From Solobacterium sp. (GTDB taxonomy: Bacteria > Bacillota_I > Bacilli_A > Erysipelotrichales > Erysipelotrichaceae): DNA of 5,132 nucleotides. The position numbers and the translations under genes are program-made. The DNA is taken from NCBI GenBank assembly GCA_017536845.1, contig JAFWCP010000471.1, positions 1-5,132 on the forward strand, read 5' to 3'. The notes beneath the pieces were generated by a model that was not told the origin of the DNA, made no database searches, and saw nothing but the letters and a program-made list of their open reading frames with translations. Of the stretch, positions 1 through 4,112 are shown in pieces. Every line of letters starts with the position of its first letter. Position 1 is the stretch's first letter.

Positions 1-671
1 GGCGGGTAGTTTTCTGTGATATGGCCGGCAGCCGAAATCATGTCGAATTCCTTTTCCGTACCGCCCTCAGGCAGGTACGCCCCCATCAGCATCGTTGTCA
101 GATCCGGCGTCTTGCTTTTCGCAATTTTAAAGGCGCCGCAGTTTAAGGCAATGGCCTTGAACGCAAAATCCTTCGGCAGTCTGTAGCCGCAGGTTTTTGC
201 ATAGTCCGGATTGGTAAGAGCCGCCGCAAACAGCGAAAGCATGTGTGCTCCGGCGCTGTCGCCGACGCCGAATACATTGTCCATGTCCAGGCCGTATTCA
301 TCCGCGTTGGCAATCATCCATTCACAGACCTTCACCGTGTCCTCAAAGGAAGACGGATATTTGTGTTCCGGGGCCAGGCGGTAGGAATAGTTCACAACCG
401 CAAAGCCTCTTTCCGCCAGGGACATGCAGTACCACTGGTAGACATCCTTGTCGCCATAGACCCAGGCACCGCCGTGGATGCTCAAGATGACCGGCAGCTT
501 CCCCTTCCCTGTTTTCGGCCGGTATACATCCAGCAGGTTGTATACCGGATCCTTGGTATCGTAGGCAATGTCGTCAAAGCGCAGGATACCGGCCGGAGTG
601 GCCAGGCCTTCGTCTCTGATCTTGTCGCCTTCGCCGAACTGCTTTCTGATTGTCAATGCCATGTCTGTCAT
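1..671 (-). CDS. Alpha/beta hydrolase (esterase/lipase-like), 3' end outside window
   Basis: This is a probable cytosolic serine hydrolase of the alpha/beta-hydrolase fold, hormone-sensitive-lipase/BD-FAE-like, of unknown substrate. The 223 visible residues have no signal peptide or membrane segment. The oxyanion-hole motif HGGAW is at about residues 66-70, a YRLAPE-type strand/turn at 97-102, and the nucleophile elbow GDSAG at 137-141, with Ser139 as the expected nucleophile. Families of this type are usually about 280-320 residues, so the catalytic Asp and His should lie in the missing C-terminal third. The start is the ATG whose last two bases form part of the TGA stop of the upstream radical SAM gene (ATGA, 671-668). 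An AGGAG lies 10 bases before it, and a second in-frame Met at residue 4 is a weaker alternative. The overlap argues for translational coupling and cotranscription with the RNA-modification genes upstream. A function in RNA modification cannot be inferred from its sequence, and the substrate remains unknown. Confidence 0.9.
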   Translation of the reverse strand, partial: MTDMALTIRKQFGEGDKIRDEGLATPAGILRFDDIAYDTKDPVYNLLDVYRPKTGKGKLPVILSIHGGAWVYGDKDVYQWYCMSLAERGFAVVNYSYRLAPEHKYPSSFEDTVKVCEWMIANADEYGLDMDNVFGVGDSAGAHMLSLFAAALTNPDYAKTCGYRLPKDFAFKAIALNCGAFKIAKSKTPDLTTMLMGAYLPEGGTEKEFDMISAAGHITENYP

Positions 672-1585
672 ACTTGTTTTTCTCCTTGTCTTATATTTCT
701 GGTTTTCAACTCGTGCCGGATTGTATTCAGCACACGTTTTTTATCTTTTGACCATAACGGGGCCAGCAGTTTTGCCGGGCTGCCGTCGCCGGAAAGCCGG
801 TGGATGACGATATCGCTGCGCAGCTCTTTGATGCAGGCGCAGATGATATCGGCATATTCCTGAAGGCTCAGTACATGGAAGTCTTCCGGATGAAGAAGAT
901 ACGCCTTGCCCAGGTCGCTGTCGGCAAGATAATGCAGCAGCTGCAGCTTGACCCCATCCACCGGCAGGCTGCTGAGATGGCGGATCGTTGCCAGCATCAT
1001 TTCCTTGTCTTCATGGGGAAGGCCGATGATCACATGGACGATCACTTCGATGCCGGCTTCATGCAGTTCCTTCACCGCTTCATCAAAGACCTTCAGAGGA
1101 TAGCCCCGGCGGATATACGCCGCTGTTTCTTCGTGCATGCTCTGCAGGCCAAGTTCAGTCCAGATCAGCTTGTCGGGATACTCCTGCTTCAGCTTCTTCA
1201 GCAGGTCCATGACATCCTTGCCAAGGCAGTCGGGCCTTGTCGCAATCGAAATGCCGGCAAACAGGTCATTGTCAAGAGCGGCCCGGTACAGCCGGGCAAG
1301 TCTTTCCGGGCGGTCATAGGTATTGGTAAAGGCCTGGAAATAGGCGATGTAATCCCCTTCTTCAGCATCCTGATGGTTATAGACCAGATCTTCTTTGCGC
1401 AGTTTCTGCCCGTCAAAGCGGATGGCAAATTCGCCGGATCCTCGGCCGGAACAGAAGATGCAGCCGCCTGTGCCGCAGGTGCCGTCGCGGTTAGGACAGG
1501 TCATGCCGGCATCCAGGGCCACCTTGTACAGCCTGCGGCCGTATCGGTTTTTACATGCTTCGGAAAAGCTCAGATATCGTTCCAT
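668..1585 (-). CDS. mnmL: Radical SAM protein, TIGR01212/YhcC-YtqA family, MnmL-like tRNA wobble-uridine modification enzyme
   Basis: The 305-residue protein matches the YhcC/YtqA group of radical SAM enzymes in length and layout. The cluster motif CPNRDGTCGTGGCIFC at residues 30-45 gives Cys30, Cys42 and Cys45 in the extended C-x11-C-x2-C spacing of this group; Cys37 is an extra cysteine where E. coli YhcC has Ile. Further signatures are YFQAFTNTY (82-90), ATRPDC (115-120), ELGLQS (144-149), IIGLP (186-190) and HRLSGDG followed by LLAPLW near 262-278. In Bacillus subtilis and Streptococcus mutans, YtqA-subgroup proteins (MnmL) are reported to act in conversion of cmnm5(s2)U to mnm5(s2)U at tRNA position 34, together with the methylase MnmM. 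That role is inferred here by family. The gene starts 3 bases after the stop of the rlmP-like gene, with a modest AAGGG (1596-1600) 10 bases upstream, and its TGA overlaps the start of the hydrolase. No mnmM is visible next to it. The family call is firm; the MnmL role is likely but unproven. Confidence 0.88.
   Translation of the reverse strand: MERYLSFSEACKNRYGRRLYKVALDAGMTCPNRDGTCGTGGCIFCSGRGSGEFAIRFDGQKLRKEDLVYNHQDAEEGDYIAYFQAFTNTYDRPERLARLYRAALDNDLFAGISIATRPDCLGKDVMDLLKKLKQEYPDKLIWTELGLQSMHEETAAYIRRGYPLKVFDEAVKELHEAGIEVIVHVIIGLPHEDKEMMLATIRHLSSLPVDGVKLQLLHYLADSDLGKAYLLHPEDFHVLSLQEYADIICACIKELRSDIVIHRLSGDGSPAKLLAPLWSKDKKRVLNTIRHELKTRNIRQGEKQV
682..686 (-). promoter_or_regulatory. Ribosome binding site of the alpha/beta hydrolase
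   Basis: An AGGAG on the minus strand lies 10 bases before the ATG at 671. It sits inside the 3' end of the upstream radical SAM coding region. It supports choosing the start that overlaps the upstream stop codon (ATGA) over the Met three codons further in. Confidence 0.7.
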
Positions 1586-1588
1586 GGC

Positions 1589-2317
1589 TTATCTGCCCTT
1601 GCGGTAATGGTACATGACGATGCCGGCAGCCACGGCGACATTGAGCGATTCAAAACCATCCATCTCAATCCGCAGATATCCGTCCGAAGCTTCCTGCACC
1701 GCCTTAGAGACGCCCTGGCCTTCATTGCCGAAGACAAAGGCGAGCTTTTCACCGCTGATTTCCGACATGGTCTGTGATTCTTCCAGCCTTGTTGCAATGA
1801 CCCGGAAGCCTTTTTCCTTCAGGCCGGCAATCGCTGTATGAAGGTCGGTGCGGACAATGGGCAGATGGAAGAGCGCTCCCTGGGTGGAGCGAACTGTTTT
1901 TTCGTTATACATGTCACAGCAGTCAGGGGACAGGATGACCCCGGAAAAGCCGAAGGAGACCGCCGTTCGGATCATTGTGCCAAGGTTGCCGGGATCCTGG
2001 ACACCATCGAGCAGGATGACTCTGTTTCCCGTTTTGATATCTGCAGGGAACATCCGGCAGACGGCAATCAGGTGGACGTCTGATATATTGGCGGAAAGCT
2101 TTTTCATCACGGCTTCCGTCACTTCAATGGTCGGCTCGAAGGCAAACGGGGAAACGGTATCGGTCAGGATGACTTCCACGGCTTCGGCGGCCAATGCTTC
2201 TTTGATCAGGTGTTCGCCTTCGACCAGGAAAAGCCCTTCGCGGTCACGGTATTTCTTCTGATGCAGGGAAGCCCATTTTTTGATTCTGCTGTTGGTTGTT
2301 GATAGTATCTTTTCCAT
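1589..2317 (-). CDS. rlmP: SpoU/TrmH-family RNA 2'-O-ribose methyltransferase, YsgA/RlmP-like
   Basis: The 242-residue SPOUT enzyme transfers methyl from S-adenosylmethionine to a ribose 2'-OH in RNA. An N-terminal substrate-binding region contains the LFLVEGEHLIKEAL stretch (29-42) typical of YsgA-like proteins. The C-terminal SpoU domain carries all three canonical motifs: motif 1 DGVQDPGNLGTMIRTA (104-119) with Asn111 and the presumed catalytic Arg117, motif 2 FGNEGQGVS (196-204) with Glu199, and motif 3 IEMDGFESLNVAVAAGI (217-233) with Ser224-Leu-Asn226. The stretch YNEKTVRSTQGALFHLP (137-153) also resembles YsgA. B. subtilis YsgA/RlmP makes Gm2553 in the 23S rRNA A-loop. The assignment here rests on remembered similarity, and RlmB- or TrmH-like targets are possible. 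The start is fixed by the conserved N-terminus, yet no Shine-Dalgarno precedes it and a TATAAT ends 6 bases upstream, suggesting a leaderless transcript. It is the first gene of the unit that continues with the MnmL-like gene. Confidence 0.9.
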   Translation of the reverse strand: MEKILSTTNSRIKKWASLHQKKYRDREGLFLVEGEHLIKEALAAEAVEVILTDTVSPFAFEPTIEVTEAVMKKLSANISDVHLIAVCRMFPADIKTGNRVILLDGVQDPGNLGTMIRTAVSFGFSGVILSPDCCDMYNEKTVRSTQGALFHLPIVRTDLHTAIAGLKEKGFRVIATRLEESQTMSEISGEKLAFVFGNEGQGVSKAVQEASDGYLRIEMDGFESLNVAVAAGIVMYHYRKGR

Positions 2318-2323
2318 GTCAAT

Positions 2324-2329
2324 ATTATA
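2324..2329 (-). promoter_or_regulatory. Predicted -10 box (TATAAT) of the rlmP-mnmL-hydrolase unit
   Basis: A perfect TATAAT on the minus strand is separated by 6 bases (ATTGAC) from the ATG at 2317. With usual sigma-A geometry, transcription would begin at the A of the ATG, giving a leaderless mRNA. There is no TG extension and no good -35; the region 17 bases upstream is T-rich and belongs to the tail of the preceding terminator. The short gap after that terminator leaves little room for any other promoter. Confidence 0.55.
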
Positions 2330-2341
2330 TAGTTAACGGCG

Positions 2342-2375
2342 CAAAAGAAAAAGTGTTCTGCCTCAGAACACTTTT
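2342..2375 (-). terminator. Rho-independent terminator of the ROK kinase gene
   Basis: A perfect 12-base-pair stem (2349-2360 with 2364-2375) encloses a 3-base loop. On the minus strand the stem is followed by an almost unbroken T tract (TTTTTCTTTT). The GC-bearing core GTGTTCTG/CAGAACAC is flanked by A/T pairs. It lies 11 bases after the stop of the ROK gene and ends about 25 bases before the next start, separating the two transcription units. Because the arms are AAAA...TTTT it could also act weakly on the plus strand, but no plus-strand gene ends here. Confidence 0.92.
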
Positions 2376-2386
2376 ATCAGGTTAAA

Positions 2387-3289
2387 TCAGATACCTCTGC
2401 TTCTCGGCAGCATTGCCGCGCCGACAATGCCCGGCTCTTCCAGGCCGGCAACGACAAACGGTGTGTCGTGGACGGCTGTGTGGGACATTGCCTTGTAGTT
2501 TTCAATGACGCCCGGCAGCAGTTTGTCAGCCGACTTCATCATGCCGCCGCCGATAATGAACATGTCAGGGTCGCAGACACAGGCGATGGTCGCAAACAGC
2601 TGGCCAAGATCCTTCTTCATGCCGTCGATGATTTCCTTTGCCTTTTCATTTCCTGCATCAGCAAGGTCAAAGACGTTGCCGGCATGCTTGATGTCTTCTT
2701 CCGGAAGGGCTTCCTTGCCTTTTCTTGAGATGGCTGTGCCGCTGGCTTCGTTTTCAATCGCACCGATGTTCAGATAGTTGATCTTCTCTCTGTTTCTGTC
2801 GATGATGATGTTGGCAATTTCGCCGCCGAAGCCGTGCTTGCCGGAAACGGTCTTGCCGTCTACGACGAGGACGCCGCCGATGCCGGTGGAAATGGTGACA
2901 TAGAATACTGTAGATAAGCCCTTGCCGGCGCCTACCACTGCTTCAGCCAGGCCGGCAACGTTGGCATCGTTGTCAAGGAATGCGGGCATGCCGAATTCCT
3001 TTGTCAGTTCATCCGCCAGAGGATAGCCGGAGAAGCCGGGCAGCTTGGTCGAAAGAACCATGGCGCCTGCCTTGGTATCAACAGGACCCGGAACGCCGAC
3101 GCCGATGCCGGAGCATTCTTTCCAGTTCGGGATTTCGCGGATCATTTCCTTGATGTTGGCCATTACCTTTGCCGGGCCTTCCTGACCATAGGAAGGTCCT
3201 TTCACCTGTGAAATAACTTTGCCGTCTTCCGAAATCTTCGCTACGCGAACATTCGTACCGCCGAGGTCAATTCCAATGTAAGTTTTCAT
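2387..3289 (-). CDS. ROK-family sugar kinase lacking the zinc-binding motif
   Basis: The 300-residue cytosolic ROK-family protein is probably an ATP-dependent hexose or amino-sugar kinase. There is no N-terminal winged-helix domain, so it is a kinase rather than a NagC/XylR-type repressor. The phosphate-binding motif DLGGTN is at residues 8-13, GVGVPGPVD at 63-71, LDNDANVAGLAE at 105-116 with Asp108 as the expected catalytic base, and STGIGGVLVVDG at 134-145. The sugar-contact region retains Glu157 and, aligned with the GCLE motif, Glu179. The usual GEIGH histidine is replaced (GEIAN, Asn160), and the CxCGxxGC zinc cysteines are absent, replaced by residues such as NYLNIGAIENEASG (171-184). 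Substrate therefore cannot be read from the motifs; glucose, N-acetylmannosamine and other sugars are all possible. The start at 3289 is chosen over an in-frame ATG 13 codons upstream because AAGGAG lies 9 bases before it and the extra residues precede the conserved MKTYIGIDLGG start. It appears monocistronic, with its own promoter and terminator. Confidence 0.93.
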   Translation of the reverse strand: MKTYIGIDLGGTNVRVAKISEDGKVISQVKGPSYGQEGPAKVMANIKEMIREIPNWKECSGIGVGVPGPVDTKAGAMVLSTKLPGFSGYPLADELTKEFGMPAFLDNDANVAGLAEAVVGAGKGLSTVFYVTISTGIGGVLVVDGKTVSGKHGFGGEIANIIIDRNREKINYLNIGAIENEASGTAISRKGKEALPEEDIKHAGNVFDLADAGNEKAKEIIDGMKKDLGQLFATIACVCDPDMFIIGGGMMKSADKLLPGVIENYKAMSHTAVHDTPFVVAGLEEPGIVGAAMLPRSRGI

Positions 3290-3298
3290 GAATTTTAT

Positions 3299-3304
3299 CT
3301 CCTT
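3299..3304 (-). promoter_or_regulatory. Ribosome binding site that fixes the ROK kinase start
   Basis: AAGGAG lies 9 bases before the ATG at 3289. The upstream in-frame ATG at 3328 has no such site, and it would lie before the predicted transcription start, so 3289 is the real start. Confidence 0.85.
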
Positions 3305-3319
3305 AAATAGCTGTAAATT

Positions 3320-3325
3320 ATTATA
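3320..3325 (-). promoter_or_regulatory. Predicted -10 box (TATAAT) of the ROK kinase gene
   Basis: A perfect TATAAT on the minus strand lies in an AT-rich gap between the terminator of the upstream unit and the kinase. It predicts transcription from about 3313 and a 5' leader of about 24 bases containing the AAGGAG. No clear TTGACA is found at 16-18 bases; a TTGAGT lies about 24 bases upstream, too far for normal spacing. No convincing operator is seen. Confidence 0.55.
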
Positions 3326-3370
3326 CAACGTTTCTGCTGTTTATTTCTTACTCAAATCAGGAAACATCAC

Positions 3371-3396
3371 AAAAAAGGCTCTGTTTCTAAGAGCCT
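3371..3396 (-). terminator. Rho-independent terminator overlapping the 3' end of the TrmH-like gene
   Basis: A 7-base-pair stem AGGCTCT/AGAGCCT (3376-3382 with 3390-3396) with a 7-base loop is followed on the minus strand by six T residues. The first arm, read on the minus strand, encodes the end of the methyltransferase (Ala-Gly-Ser), and the TAG stop (3389-3387) lies in the loop. It closes the U32-TrmH transcription unit before the ROK promoter. Confidence 0.88.
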
Positions 3397-4112
3397 GCGT
3401 ATTGTCTTTGCCGCATCAGTTCAAAACCGATGGCCGCTGCCGCACCGGCCGCGTTGAGGGCGTTGCGGAAATCATTCGCATAGGGAATATAGATATTCTG
3501 ATCCATTTCCTTAAGCACCGCTGCCGATAAGCCGCGCATCTCGCCGCCGATGCCGATCAGCACCGGCCTTGAAAAGTCGGCTTCAAAGTATGGGATGGCA
3601 TCCCTTCGCATTGCGGCATAGGCATACAGCCCTCTTTGCCGGCATTGCCGCACAGCTGCCGGCATGTCAGAGCAGAGGACGACGTTGATCCATTCCGAAG
3701 CGCCGGCACTTGCCTTCAGGATGGTGGCTTCAGCGGATGTCCAGTCCCGCTGCCTCAGCAGAACGCCGCTGCAGCCGGCACTGTACAGTGACCTCAGCAT
3801 GTATCCCAGATTAAACGGGTCTTCCACGCCTTCTATACAGACGAGAAAGGAGTTTTCCTCAAAACAGTCTTCAATGTCCTGATATCCCCTGCTTTCAGCC
3901 ACGGCAACCAGGCCGCCATGGGTTCTGCCCTGGGCCATGTCATCAATGACCTGCCGCTCGGGACGAATGATCTCAATGCCTTTGTCTTCGGCCCGGTGCA
4001 GGATGTACATGGAATCCTTATCATGCTTGTCTTTGGCGATATACAGCTTTTCCACCTTCCGCCGGCCGGCCATGATGGCAGCCTTGACGCTGACATTTCC
4101 TTCCAGTATCAT
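3387..4112 (-). CDS. Divergent TrmH/SpoU-family RNA methyltransferase with L30e-like N-terminal domain
   Basis: The 241-residue SPOUT-class protein has an RlmB-like order. An N-terminal SpoU substrate-binding (L30e/L7Ae-like) domain spans about residues 1-72 (LEGNVSVKAAIMAG near the start, QGRTHGGLVAVA at 61-72), followed by a SpoU catalytic domain. Motif 1, EGVEDPFNLGYMLRS (94-108), keeps Asn101 and Arg107. Motif 2 is IGGEMRGLS (188-196) with Glu191, in place of the common GNEGxGLS. Motif 3 is IPYANDFRNALNAAGAAAAI (209-228), where the usual SLNV is ALNA: Asn220 is kept but the serine is lost. It is expected to methylate a ribose 2'-OH in tRNA or rRNA, but the target is unknown and the motifs do not fit RlmB or TrmH cleanly. 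The ATG overlaps the upstream stop (ATGA, 4112-4109) and has a very strong AGGAGG 5 bases upstream, so it is cotranscribed with the U32 gene. It differs clearly from the second SpoU methylase at 1589-2317, so this is not a recent duplication. Confidence 0.9.
   Translation of the reverse strand: MILEGNVSVKAAIMAGRRKVEKLYIAKDKHDKDSMYILHRAEDKGIEIIRPERQVIDDMAQGRTHGGLVAVAESRGYQDIEDCFEENSFLVCIEGVEDPFNLGYMLRSLYSAGCSGVLLRQRDWTSAEATILKASAGASEWINVVLCSDMPAAVRQCRQRGLYAYAAMRRDAIPYFEADFSRPVLIGIGGEMRGLSAAVLKEMDQNIYIPYANDFRNALNAAGAAAAIGFELMRQRQYAGS

Noticed and set aside
243..863. A 206-codon open frame on the plus strand opposite the hydrolase
   Set aside because: It is also in codon register with the minus-strand gene. 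Its protein resembles no family, and it is antisense to a hydrolase with clear HGGAW and GDSAG motifs.
800..1777. A 325-codon open frame on the plus strand opposite the radical SAM gene
   Set aside because: Its codons are exactly the reverse complements of the minus-strand codons, so it stays open because the real genes avoid TTA, CTA and TCA. It has no recognisable domain, and the opposite strand encodes a clear radical SAM protein.
3290..3328. A longer ROK kinase starting at 3328
   Set aside because: The extra 13 residues are not ROK-like, there is no ribosome binding site, and the codons would overlap the predicted -10 box. The ATG at 3289 has AAGGAG at ideal spacing.
3319..3335. A CcpA cre-like sequence (AGAAACGTTGTATA) at the ROK promoter
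   Set aside because: Only about 8 of 14 consensus positions match and the outer TG/CA ends are missing. The AACGTT core alone is not enough to claim an operator.
1..4070. Many copies of the palindrome GCCGGC (16 counted by eye, six of them within TGCCGGCA)
   Set aside because: About 2 copies would be expected by base composition, so the excess is real. However, 13 of the 16 fall in frame as GCC GGC encoding Ala-Gly, so codon-pair preference explains most of it. They are inside coding regions, evenly scattered, and do not look like protein-binding or uptake sites.
3387..4112. The two SpoU methylases as a recent tandem duplication
   Set aside because: Their N-terminal domains, motif 2 (GGEMRG against GNEGQG) and motif 3 (ALNA against SLNV) differ strongly, so they are separate subfamilies.
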